From assembly GCF_016863615.1 (NCBI RefSeq), contig NZ_BOPF01000019.1, forward strand, positions 168,781-232,780: DNA of 64,000 bases. The letters run 5' to 3'. Source of the DNA: Virgisporangium aliadipatigenens (GTDB lineage: Bacteria > Actinomycetota > Actinomycetes > Mycobacteriales > Micromonosporaceae). Shown one piece after another: positions 26,857-34,815 of the stretch. Numbering within the stretch: position 1 is the first letter of the stretch; every line of letters starts with the position of its first letter. A model generated the notes under the pieces. It did not search any database. It was not told where the DNA came from and saw only the letters and a list, made by a program, of their open reading frames with translations. The translations under genes and the position numbers were made by a program.

Positions 26857-28617
26857 TCAGGAAACGGTCACCGTGTGCTGGAGGTCGTTGAAGCCGGTCG
26901 CCGGCTCCCACACCCCCGTGTTGGCCAGCCGCAGCGAGTACTCCGGCCGGGACGCCAGCGAGGACGCGCCGTCGGGCAGGTTGAGCAGGAGCCGGTAGCT
27001 ACCGGCCGGCACGCCGGACAGCGACACCGTCTGGTCCACTGTGGACGTTCCGCCCGATGCCCAGCGGCGCGGGTCGGCGCTCAACTGTCGCTTGTAGACG
27101 GTGCCGGTGCTCGTGTTGCGCAGCACCAGTTCCAGGCCGCGGGGGTTGAACGGCGCCGCGTAGCCGACGTTGCGCACGGCGAATCTGACCGCCAGCGTGC
27201 CGCTCGCCGTCGTCGGGTAGGTACCCGTCGTGAGCTGGAAGCGGTGTCCGAGGTTGCGCCGCACGTCGGCGATGCAGCCGCTCCAGCTGCTGAGCACCTC
27301 CGGGCGGTAGTCGGCGTTCAGGTAGTTCCAGTGGAACTGCGCCATCTCCTGCGTGGCCGTCGCACACTCCGAACGCGGCGCGTTGGGCGCGCACGTCTCG
27401 CCGCCCATCGCCACGAACTGCGTGTCGGAGGCCAGGTACGGGTACTCGACCGACGGGTTCTCGTAGGTGCCGAAGTCGTCCGCGCTGGCCAGGAAGCAGT
27501 CGTTGTGGTGCCCCACGCGGGCGAGCGTGGAGCCGCCGTAGGCCTGCCCGGAGGAGACCGGCGTGGTGCCGTAGAGCGTGCGCTTGAACTTCGGCGTGCG
27601 CAGCTGCACCATCCGTTGCGAGGGCAGCACGCTCAGCAGCTTGTCGACGACGGCCTTGCGGTTGGCCCAGTCGGCCTGCGTCACGTTGCCCGCGTTGCCG
27701 AAGTTCTGGGTGTACCACCACTCGCCCCAGGCGCCGACGAAGCCGGCCTGCACGACGTGGATGACGTCGACGTTGTTGCGCAGGTAGGGCGCCAGCTGGT
27801 CGAGGTGTTGGAGCACCCGGCTCACCGGGGCGTCGTCGCCCGCCTCCGACGTGGTGTAGGCGAAGCGCACGATCATCTTGAGGCCGGCCGCGCGCACCGT
27901 GTCGGCCTGCCGCTGGAAGCGCGCGAGGGCGTCGGCGCTGATCGCCGAGTTCTTGAACGACGCCAGGTAGAAGATGCACATGACGAGCGAGATGTTCTCG
28001 TTCGTGCGGTAGCCGGTCAGCGTCGCCTGGTTGAAGTCGGCGGCGTCGCAGTCGGTCGTGTGGTGGTAGAAGCCGCGCTCCGGATTGGCGAAGACCGTGC
28101 CGTCCGCCTGGTACGTGACGGTGCCGGGCGTGCCGGGGCCGGTCGACGGGCTCGGTGAGGTGCCGCCGCCGCTGTAGACGTGCGTGTACTTCGCCGAGGT
28201 GTCCAGCGGGGACTCGGTCTGGAAGACGAGGTCGGCGTCGTTGGGGGTGGCCGTCTCGCCGAGGTCGGCGCGGTTCACGGTCCACGTGGCCGTGCCGCCC
28301 GAGCCGCTGTGCGTCACGGTGGCCACCTGGGTCCAGCTCCAGCCGCTGCCGTTGTGCCGGTACAGCGCGGCGTTCTCCAGCAGGAACTCGGCACCGACCC
28401 CGCCGCCGGCGTATCCGGTGGCGGCGTTGCGGTCGGTGTCGACGTAGACGCGCAGGAACGCCGGTGAGCCGGTGTAGCGGTAGGTGTAGGTGACGGTGCT
28501 CGCGGTGTTGGTGGCCGATTGTCCGGTGATCTGGGCGCTGGCGGGCAGGACGCGGAACGCGACCAGGGACAGTGCGCACGCCGCCACGAGAATCGCGGCG
28601 ATGCGTTTGCGGGACAT
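26857..28617 (-). CDS. Secreted DUF4874/DUF4832 protein with N-terminal beta domain
   Basis: A 586-residue exported protein. Residues 1-28 are a signal peptide (AAILVAACALSLVAFRVLPASA). Residues about 30-150 form a beta-rich domain with VYVDTDRNAATGY and FLLENAALYRHNGSGWSW. From about 170 the DUF4874 domain starts (NPERGFYHHTT..., GLKMIVRFAYT, GFVGAWGEWWYT), followed by DUF4832 (GHHNDCFLASADDFGTY, GGETC, HWNYLNADYRPEVL, GHRFQL). These paired domains are thought to form a glycosidase-like barrel; GAWGEWW has the look of an active-site strand, but no activity is known to me. The start at 28617 follows AAGGAG. It is the last gene of the ABC/spherulin operon, after a hairpin. Confidence 0.82.
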   Translation of the reverse strand: MSRKRIAAILVAACALSLVAFRVLPASAQITGQSATNTASTVTYTYRYTGSPAFLRVYVDTDRNAATGYAGGGVGAEFLLENAALYRHNGSGWSWTQVATVTHSGSGGTATWTVNRADLGETATPNDADLVFQTESPLDTSAKYTHVYSGGGTSPSPSTGPGTPGTVTYQADGTVFANPERGFYHHTTDCDAADFNQATLTGYRTNENISLVMCIFYLASFKNSAISADALARFQRQADTVRAAGLKMIVRFAYTTSEAGDDAPVSRVLQHLDQLAPYLRNNVDVIHVVQAGFVGAWGEWWYTQNFGNAGNVTQADWANRKAVVDKLLSVLPSQRMVQLRTPKFKRTLYGTTPVSSGQAYGGSTLARVGHHNDCFLASADDFGTYENPSVEYPYLASDTQFVAMGGETCAPNAPRSECATATQEMAQFHWNYLNADYRPEVLSSWSGCIADVRRNLGHRFQLTTGTYPTTASGTLAVRFAVRNVGYAAPFNPRGLELVLRNTSTGTVYKRQLSADPRRWASGGTSTVDQTVSLSGVPAGSYRLLLNLPDGASSLASRPEYSLRLANTGVWEPATGFNDLQHTVTVS

Positions 28618-28649
28618 CTCACTCCTTCGGGCCGTATGAGGGGGTAGGG

Positions 28650-28684
28650 CGGGCCCGCGCGGGCTCTTACGGATCGCGGGCCCG
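28650..28684 (-). terminator. Hairpin between the two secreted-protein genes
   Basis: CGGGCCCGCG (28650-28659) pairs with CGCGGGCCCG (28675-28684) around a 15-base loop. It lies in the 73-base gap inside the operon and may lower expression of the downstream DUF4832 gene or protect the upstream mRNA. Confidence 0.5.
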
Positions 28685-28690
28685 TCCGGT

Positions 28691-30409
28691 TCAGCCGATC
28701 GGGATGGACGTGGTGCTGTAATCCGGTGAACCGCCGGCGCCGTGGAAGACGACACGGTGCGGCGCCGGTGCCATGGCGACGGGGATCCGCCACACGTAGT
28801 GACCGTCCACAGTGGAGACCAGCGGGCTCGGGCCGTCCACCGGGGTCCAGTTCCAGCCGGTGCCGGTGTGCCGGTAGAACCAGCCGTTCTCGATGAGCAG
28901 GTCGGCGCCGATGTCGCCGGTCACGAAGCCGGTCGCCGCGTCGTTGTCGGTGTCGACGAAGACGTGGTGGAAGTCGAACGGCAGCGTGTACGTGGCCTCG
29001 TAGGTGACCTCCGTGGCGCCGATCGCACCGCCGGGATTCGTGATCGGGTCACCGACCGGCGTCGTCGTGGTGACGGCCAGCGGGGCCGACGGCGCCGACG
29101 CGTTGCCGGTGCGGTCGCGGGCGACCACGGTGAACGCGTACCCGGTGGACGGTTCGAGGCCGCTCACCGGTACGCCGGGGGTCATCACGGTGAGCAGCCT
29201 CGATCCGTTGATGTAGACGTCGTAGGCCACCGCATCCGTTACGGCGTCCCACGCCAGGCGCACATGTGCGACACCCGTCTCAGCCGCGCGCACGTTCGCC
29301 GGGCTCGCCGGTGGGCGGCGGTCGGGGCGGGCCGTCGTGACGGTGAGCGCACGCGACGGCGCCGACGCGTTGCCGGCCCGGTCGACGGCCACCACGCTGA
29401 TCCGGTAACGGTGCGCGGGATCCAGGTCGCGCAGGGTCGCCTTCGGCGTGGAGACACCGACGACGCGCACGCCGTCGAGCAGGACGTCGTAGCCGACCGC
29501 CTCCCGCACGGGCGGCCAGGCGAGGGCGACCTCCGTCGCGGAAACCCTTGTGGCGCGCGGTGTCCCGGGCACCCGGGGCGGCGTGTGGTCGCCGGTCGCG
29601 AGGCCCGCCAGCTCACGGTCCCAATAGGACGGTGGCGGCAGGGTGTCCCACGGGTTGGCCATGACGTCGGGCGTCACGTAGACGTAGCCGGCGTTGCGGC
29701 GCTTGCTCAGGCGCAGCGCCTCGTCGAGGCGTTCCTCGGTGGCGGTGCCGTGCACCAGGTGCCACAGCCGGCGCGGGTCGAGCGTGCGGTGCCAGGCGGG
29801 CGGCTGCCAGTCCACATAGGACTCGTACGTGCCCTCGAAGGTGAGGATGACGTCGCCGACGTCGGCGTAGCACTCCTCCGTGGTGATGCCGGGGTTGATG
29901 ACGGTGAAGGCGCCGCGGTGCCACGCCTTCGTGTGCCGGTCCAACTCCCGGTATGTCGTCGCGTACGCGTCCCTGTCGCCGCAGACGTTCTGCACCTCGT
30001 CGAAGAAGACGCCGCCGAGGCCGTCGCCGCCGTAGAGCCGGTACCAGGTCTCCACGTCCTGCTGCACCTGGGCGGACCAGGCCGCCGCCGTGGTCTCGCC
30101 GAGTCGGGTCTGCCGGCCCGTCGTACCCAGATATCCGGTGGGAACGTAGCCGAGCACCCGCACCCCGTTGGCACGTGCCGCGGAGATGGCCGCCGCGTAG
30201 GCGGGATCGCGGGTCTTCCCCGGCCCGGAGAACGGGTTCGCCACGACGATGCCCGTGCCGGGTGCGGAGAAGCGTTCCCAGAGTCCCGCCGTGTCACCGC
30301 CGGGGTAGAAGTACGCGGGGACGGCGACCTGCTGCCCCACAGCCGCATCCGGCGCGGCCGGCGCCGGCAGCACGGCGACCATCGCCGCCGCAATGATTTC
30401 CCGGATCAT
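28691..30409 (-). CDS. Secreted spherulin-4-like glycosidase with two FN3 domains
   Basis: A 572-residue exported protein. Residues 1-22 are a signal peptide. Residues about 27-250 are a spherulation-specific family 4 (GH135-like) barrel: VAVPAYFYPGG, GIVVANPFSGPGKTRDPAYAAAI, VLGYVPTGYLGT, GLGGVFFDEVQNVCGD, GAFTVINPGITTEECY and LTFEGTYESYVDW. Known relatives hydrolyse fungal galactosaminogalactan. Residues about 270-455 are two fibronectin type III domains. The last about 115 residues repeat the beta domain found at the N terminus of the DUF4832 protein (VFVDTDNDAATGF, LLIENGWFYRHTGTGWNW). The ATG at 30409 overlaps the permease stop (ATGA), so the enzyme is translationally tied to the transporter. 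Confidence 0.85.
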   Translation of the reverse strand: MIREIIAAAMVAVLPAPAAPDAAVGQQVAVPAYFYPGGDTAGLWERFSAPGTGIVVANPFSGPGKTRDPAYAAAISAARANGVRVLGYVPTGYLGTTGRQTRLGETTAAAWSAQVQQDVETWYRLYGGDGLGGVFFDEVQNVCGDRDAYATTYRELDRHTKAWHRGAFTVINPGITTEECYADVGDVILTFEGTYESYVDWQPPAWHRTLDPRRLWHLVHGTATEERLDEALRLSKRRNAGYVYVTPDVMANPWDTLPPPSYWDRELAGLATGDHTPPRVPGTPRATRVSATEVALAWPPVREAVGYDVLLDGVRVVGVSTPKATLRDLDPAHRYRISVVAVDRAGNASAPSRALTVTTARPDRRPPASPANVRAAETGVAHVRLAWDAVTDAVAYDVYINGSRLLTVMTPGVPVSGLEPSTGYAFTVVARDRTGNASAPSAPLAVTTTTPVGDPITNPGGAIGATEVTYEATYTLPFDFHHVFVDTDNDAATGFVTGDIGADLLIENGWFYRHTGTGWNWTPVDGPSPLVSTVDGHYVWRIPVAMAPAPHRVVFHGAGGSPDYSTTSIPIG

Positions 30410-31218
30410 CCCTTGTTCCCACTCAACGCGATTCCTTCGATGACCCGCCGCTGCATCACGACGAACACCACCATCACCGGCAGCGAGGCCAGCACCGAGC
30501 CGGCCATCAGCACCGGATAGTCCGTCTGGAACTGCCCCTGCAACGCGGCCAGGCCGGCCGAGAGCGTCATCCGCTCGGGGTCGGTGTTGACGACCAGCGG
30601 CCAGAAGAGGTCGTTCCACGACCAGAGAACGGCGAGTACGGCGAGCGCCAGCAGGCCCGGACGCGCCAGGGGAAGCATGACGCTCCAGTAGATCCGCCAC
30701 GGCGACGCCCCGTCGAGCCGCGCCGCCTCGTCCAGCTCCTTCGGCATGGCGAGAAAGAACTGCCGCAGCAGGAACACACCGAACGCGCTGAACAGCCCCG
30801 GCACGATCAGCGCCGGCAAGGTGTTGAGCCAGCCCAGGTCCGCCATGATCTCGTACTGCGGGATGACGAACAGCGGCGGCGGCACCATCAGCACCGCGAG
30901 GAACACCCCGAACAGGAGGTTGCGTCCGGGGAAGCGCAGCCGCGCGAAGGCGTACGCGGCCATCGAGCAGAACAGCACCTGCCCGACGGTGCGCCCGGCG
31001 GCCATCAGCACCGTGTTGAGGAACTGCTGCCCGAACGGCAACTGCTCGAAAACCTTGGCGTAGTTGGACCACTGCCACTCCGGCAGCACCGTCGGCGGCA
31101 CACGCGTGGCGCTGGAGAGCGTCTTGACGCTGGTGAGGAGTTGCCACCCGAACGGCACCACCATCAGCAGCGCGCTGAGCGCCAGCACCGCGTGGGTGCC
31201 CCGGTGTTTGCTACGCAT
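30406..31218 (-). CDS. CUT1 sugar ABC transporter permease (MalG-type)
   Basis: A 270-residue inner-membrane protein with six hydrophobic helices and the EAA loop EAARLDGASPWRIYWSVMLPLARPG, which docks on the ATPase. It is the second permease of a carbohydrate uptake system. Its start overlaps the stop of the first permease by 8 bases, and its stop overlaps the start of the spherulin-4-like gene. The operon has no ATP-binding gene, as is usual for actinobacteria that share one MsiK/MsmK ATPase among many sugar systems. Confidence 0.93.
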   Translation of the reverse strand: MRSKHRGTHAVLALSALLMVVPFGWQLLTSVKTLSSATRVPPTVLPEWQWSNYAKVFEQLPFGQQFLNTVLMAAGRTVGQVLFCSMAAYAFARLRFPGRNLLFGVFLAVLMVPPPLFVIPQYEIMADLGWLNTLPALIVPGLFSAFGVFLLRQFFLAMPKELDEAARLDGASPWRIYWSVMLPLARPGLLALAVLAVLWSWNDLFWPLVVNTDPERMTLSAGLAALQGQFQTDYPVLMAGSVLASLPVMVVFVVMQRRVIEGIALSGNKG

Positions 31219-32185
31219 AGTGCACCCACTTCTTCTGCAGCCGGAACTGCACGGCGGTCAGCGCGACGATCAGCAGCAGCAGCGCCATCACGATCGCCGC
31301 CGCGTAGCCGCGGTCGTTGGTGACGAACGCCTTCTCGTAGAAGAGCGCCACCACGGTCTGGATGCGCGGGTAGGCCGGATTCCCCCGGGCGGTCTGCCCG
31401 CTCCCCCCGATCACGTACACCAGGTCGAACAGTTGCAGCGAGCCGATGACGGAGACGACCGAGACGAAGAAGATCGACGGCGAGAGCATCGGCAACGTCA
31501 CGGTCCGGAACTGCGCCACCGCGCCGGCTCCGTCGATCTCGGCCGCCTCGTACAGTTCCCGCGGGATGGCCTGCATCCCGGCGAGGAAGATGACGAGGTT
31601 GTAGCCGATCGAGCTCCAGATGCCCACCAGCGCAAGGGCGTACAGCGCGGTCGCCGGGTCGGCTATCCAATGTGGACCCTCGACGCCGACGGCCGACAGC
31701 GCCTGGTTCAGCAGCCCGTAGTCGCCGTTGTACATCCACCGCCACACCATCGCGACGGCCACCGGCATCGTGACGACCGGCAGGAAGAAGAGCGCCCGGT
31801 ACACCGCAACGCCGCGCAGCCCGCGCCGGTTCAGCAGCGCGGCGAGCACCACCGCGACCGGGATGCCGAGCAACCCGACGAGCGTGTACAGCACGGTGTT
31901 GCCGAGCGCGCGCAGCACGTCCTCGTCGCCGGCGAGCGTCTCGTAGTTCTCCAGGCCGATCCACTCGTGCCCACCGAACGGCCCCCACTCGGTGAACGAG
32001 AAGTACGCCGTCTGCAGCACCGGCCACAGGTAGAACACCGCCAGCCCGAGGCCGGTCGGCGCGATGAGCAGATAGCCCCACAGCGCCTCGCCGGTGCCGC
32101 TGCGCCAGGACCGCCGCTTGCGGGGGCCCGGTGCGGGCACCACGGCGGGGTTCGCCCGCGTGGTGCCCGACTCGGTGACCGTCAT
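31211..32185 (-). CDS. CUT1 sugar ABC transporter permease (MalF-type)
   Basis: A 324-residue membrane protein with a cytoplasmic N-terminal extension of about 35 residues and six helices. The EAA loop reads EAAEIDGAGAVAQFRTVTLPMLSPS. It pairs with the MalG-type permease downstream and the binding lipoprotein upstream (5 bases between stop and start). Confidence 0.93.
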   Translation of the reverse strand: MTVTESGTTRANPAVVPAPGPRKRRSWRSGTGEALWGYLLIAPTGLGLAVFYLWPVLQTAYFSFTEWGPFGGHEWIGLENYETLAGDEDVLRALGNTVLYTLVGLLGIPVAVVLAALLNRRGLRGVAVYRALFFLPVVTMPVAVAMVWRWMYNGDYGLLNQALSAVGVEGPHWIADPATALYALALVGIWSSIGYNLVIFLAGMQAIPRELYEAAEIDGAGAVAQFRTVTLPMLSPSIFFVSVVSVIGSLQLFDLVYVIGGSGQTARGNPAYPRIQTVVALFYEKAFVTNDRGYAAAIVMALLLLIVALTAVQFRLQKKWVHYA

Positions 32186-32190
32186 CGGCC

Positions 32191-33453
32191 CTACTCCTTG
32201 GCCAGCAGGTCGTTCATCTCCGCGGCCAGGGCCTTGGCGGCGGTTTCGATGTCGACCTCGCCGTTGTAGGCGCGGGTCAGGTGCTTGGTCTCGGCCTCGT
32301 TCCAGGCCGCGGTGTTACGGGAGACGGGATACGGCACCGCGTAGGAGACCGCGTCGAGGAAGACCTGTCCGTTGAACGCGGCGTTCGCCTGCTTCCAGGC
32401 GGCCTGCGTGCCGTTGTAGGCGGGGATCGGGCCCTTCTTGCCCAGGATCTCGGCCGCCGGCTGGGAGCCGAGGAACTTCACGAACTCCCACGACTGGTTC
32501 TTGTACTTCGTCTTGGCCGAGACGACGTTCGCGACGCCGTGGATGATGCTGGCCTTCTTGACGCCCATCGGCAGCGGTCCCGCGTCCACGCGCGTCTTCG
32601 TGTAGTCGTTCTTGCCGAACTCGGTGACGTTCCACGAGCCGCCCCAGTACATGGCGAGCTTGCCGGCCTCGAAGAGCTGGATCGGCTGGGTGTCGGTCAT
32701 CGTCTTGATGTCGGGCGACTGCTTGGCCTTGATGAGGTCGGTCCAGAAGCGCAGGCCCTCGATGCTCGCCGGCTGGTCGAAGCCGGACTTCTTGCCGTCG
32801 GGCGAGATGACCTGGCCGCCGGCCTGGTAGATGGTGTTGTAGTAGTACTCCTGCGCCGAGCCGACGCCGGCGCCGATGCCGTACACGCCCTTGGCCGGGT
32901 CGGTGAGTTTCGCAGCCGCGCTCTTGAAGTCGGCCCACGTCCAGCCGTCCTTCGGGAAGGGCACCCCGGCGGCGGTGAAGAGTTCCTTGTTGTACCAGAC
33001 CCCGACGGTGTCGAAGTCCTTCGGCAGCCCGTACACCTTGCCCTCGAACGTGTACAGGTCGACCAGCGCCTTCGGGTACACGCCCAGGTCGAGCTTGGCG
33101 TCCTTGATGCGCTCGTCGAGCGGCGCGATCACCTTGTTGTCGGCGTAGAGCTGGAAGTTGGGGCCGTTCATCCAGAAGACGTCGGGCGCCTCGCCGCCGC
33201 TGACCGCCGCCCGCAGCTTGGTCCAGTAGTCGGCCCACGGGGTCATCTGCACCTTGACGGTGATGTCCGGGTGGTCCTTGGTGAACGCCGCGGCGAGTTC
33301 CTCCATGACGGGCACCTGGTTGACGTCCCACACGGCGTAGGACAGGGTCGCCGGGCCGTCCGCCGCCTCGTCGTCGTCACCGCAGCCGGCTAATGCCACG
33401 GCGAGGACGAGGGACACCATCGCGGCGAGCCCGTGCCTCATTCGACTGGTCAT
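32191..33453 (-). CDS. Sugar-binding lipoprotein of a CUT1 ABC transporter
   Basis: A 420-residue extracellular solute-binding protein of the MalE/UgpB family. Residues 1-23 are a lipoprotein signal with the lipobox LAGC. The mature part has the family features: LSYAVWDVNQVPVMEELAAAFTKDHPDITVKVQMTPWADYWTKL at the N terminus, then VFWMNGPNFQLYADN, GLPKDFDTVGVWYNKELF and GKLAMYWGGSWNV. It presents sugars or oligosaccharides to the two permeases. It is the first gene of the operon and has a good sigma-70-like promoter. The substrate is unknown; the downstream spherulin-4-like enzyme suggests galactosamine-containing oligomers (inference). Confidence 0.92.
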   Translation of the reverse strand: MTSRMRHGLAAMVSLVLAVALAGCGDDDEAADGPATLSYAVWDVNQVPVMEELAAAFTKDHPDITVKVQMTPWADYWTKLRAAVSGGEAPDVFWMNGPNFQLYADNKVIAPLDERIKDAKLDLGVYPKALVDLYTFEGKVYGLPKDFDTVGVWYNKELFTAAGVPFPKDGWTWADFKSAAAKLTDPAKGVYGIGAGVGSAQEYYYNTIYQAGGQVISPDGKKSGFDQPASIEGLRFWTDLIKAKQSPDIKTMTDTQPIQLFEAGKLAMYWGGSWNVTEFGKNDYTKTRVDAGPLPMGVKKASIIHGVANVVSAKTKYKNQSWEFVKFLGSQPAAEILGKKGPIPAYNGTQAAWKQANAAFNGQVFLDAVSYAVPYPVSRNTAAWNEAETKHLTRAYNGEVDIETAAKALAAEMNDLLAKE

Positions 33454-33510
33454 ATGGGGTCTCCGTTGCAGGAGGAGAAGAGACGCAGGTCACTGCGCGA
33501 TTACCCCACT

Positions 33511-33539
33511 ATTAACAGTCTCCTTCATAAGTCTGTCAA
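33511..33539 (-). promoter_or_regulatory. Sigma-70-type promoter of the sugar transporter operon
   Basis: On the minus strand: -35 TTGACA (33539-33534), 17-base spacer, -10 GTTAAT (33516-33511). It lies in the 97-base gap between the ROK gene and the binding-protein gene. ACAG and CTGT flank the spacer as a loose dyad, a possible operator. Confidence 0.65.
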
Positions 33540-33550
33540 GAGCACGTCTT

Positions 33551-34717
33551 TCAGGGGCGCTGTGGTGGCTCCGGTGCCGCCAGTCCGTTGCCCGGGTCGA
33601 AGATGTGTTGCTCCAGGTGGTCCAGCGCGTGCTTGACCGCACCCAGAGCCACCGCGTCGTCGCCGAGCGCCGACGGGAGGACCTCCGGCGTCCGTACGCA
33701 CCTCTTCTCCAGTTCCCGATGGAACGGCTCCAGCAGCACGTCGGCCGAGCGGGAGAATCCGCCGCCGAGGACGACCAGCTGGGGGTCGAGCGCGAGGACC
33801 AGCGCGGAGGCACCGATCGAGAGGTCCCGCACGTAGCGGCGCACGGCCGCCAGCGCGCCGCGGTCGCCGTCCCGCGCGGCGGCGAAGACCAGGGCGACCA
33901 CCTCGTCGGGGTCGGTGCCGGCGGGCGCCCCGGACCAGCCCCGCAGGTGCTCCTGGGCGCGGATCCAGCCCATCTCCGGCAGCGCGCCGATCTCCCCGGC
34001 GGCGCGCGCGAACCCCCGGTGCAGCCGCCCGTCGATCACCAGCCCCGCGCCGGTGCGCAGTCCGGCGAGCAGGTACACGACGTGCTCGGCGTACCGCGCG
34101 ACGCCGCGCCACGTCTCGGCCAGCGCGGCGAGGCGGCAGTCGTTCTCCACCAGGACCGGGCCCGACACCCGGCCGCTGACGTGTTCGCCCAGGTGGACGC
34201 CGGTCCACTCGGGCAGCCCGACGCTCAGCACGACCCGCCCGTCGGCGTCGACGAACCCGGTCGTGGCGACCGTCGTGGCCCACAGGTCGGCCCCCGTCAG
34301 GCCGGCGCCGGCGAGGCACTCCGCGATCACCTTGTCGACGACGCGCAGGCGTTCGGCGCGGCCGGCGGCGACCGAGACCGAACGGCGTTCGGAGTGGCGC
34401 AGCTCCCCGTCGAGGTCGGCCACGATCGCGCGCACCGTGTGCCCGCCGATGTCGACGCCCAGCACATGACCCGCGTCCGCCCGGAACCGGTACCGCCGGG
34501 CCGGGCGGCCCATCGATCCGGCGACCGGGTCCACCTGGGCCACCCAGCCCTGGGCCTCCAGGTCGCGGAGCACCTCCTCGGTGGCCGGCCGGGAGAGGTT
34601 GGCGGCCTTCGCGACCTCGGTGAGCGTGAGCGGCGACTGCCGCCGCAGCGCGTGCACCACGGCGAGCGTGTTGAGCTGCCGCAGGCGCGACAGGTTCCCC
34701 CCGAGCGGTTCAGTCAC
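33551..34717 (-). CDS. ROK-family transcriptional regulator
   Basis: A 388-residue NagC/XylR-type regulator. Residues about 15-70 are a winged helix-turn-helix (LTLTEVAKAANLSRPATEEVLRDLE). The ROK kinase-like fold follows: VLGVDIGGHTVRAIVADLDG, the ATTVATTGFVDADGRVV segment and VLVENDCRLAALAE. The ROK zinc motif is not conserved. ROK regulators sense a sugar or sugar phosphate and repress uptake genes. GTG start 34717 was chosen because longer frames overlap the divergent gene. It lies between the transporter operon (same strand) and the divergent dehydrogenase, so it most likely controls both. Confidence 0.88.
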   Translation of the reverse strand: MTEPLGGNLSRLRQLNTLAVVHALRRQSPLTLTEVAKAANLSRPATEEVLRDLEAQGWVAQVDPVAGSMGRPARRYRFRADAGHVLGVDIGGHTVRAIVADLDGELRHSERRSVSVAAGRAERLRVVDKVIAECLAGAGLTGADLWATTVATTGFVDADGRVVLSVGLPEWTGVHLGEHVSGRVSGPVLVENDCRLAALAETWRGVARYAEHVVYLLAGLRTGAGLVIDGRLHRGFARAAGEIGALPEMGWIRAQEHLRGWSGAPAGTDPDEVVALVFAAARDGDRGALAAVRRYVRDLSIGASALVLALDPQLVVLGGGFSRSADVLLEPFHRELEKRCVRTPEVLPSALGDDAVALGAVKHALDHLEQHIFDPGNGLAAPEPPQRP

Positions 34718-34762
34718 GTGCCTACCCCTTGACGTCCGTGCCCCTGAGCGCCTACTAATGCT

Positions 34763-34782
34763 GGATAGTTTCAAAAGTATCC
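34763..34782. promoter_or_regulatory. Imperfect palindrome between ROK and dehydrogenase genes
   Basis: GGATAGTTTCAAAAGTATCC: GGATA and TATCC half-sites flank an AT-rich centre. It sits in the 98-base divergent region, the only AT-rich part of it, and is a candidate ROK operator. Confidence 0.4.
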
Positions 34783-34815
34783 GAGAAGGGCGCGAACCAT
34801 GACTGTAGTCGGGGC

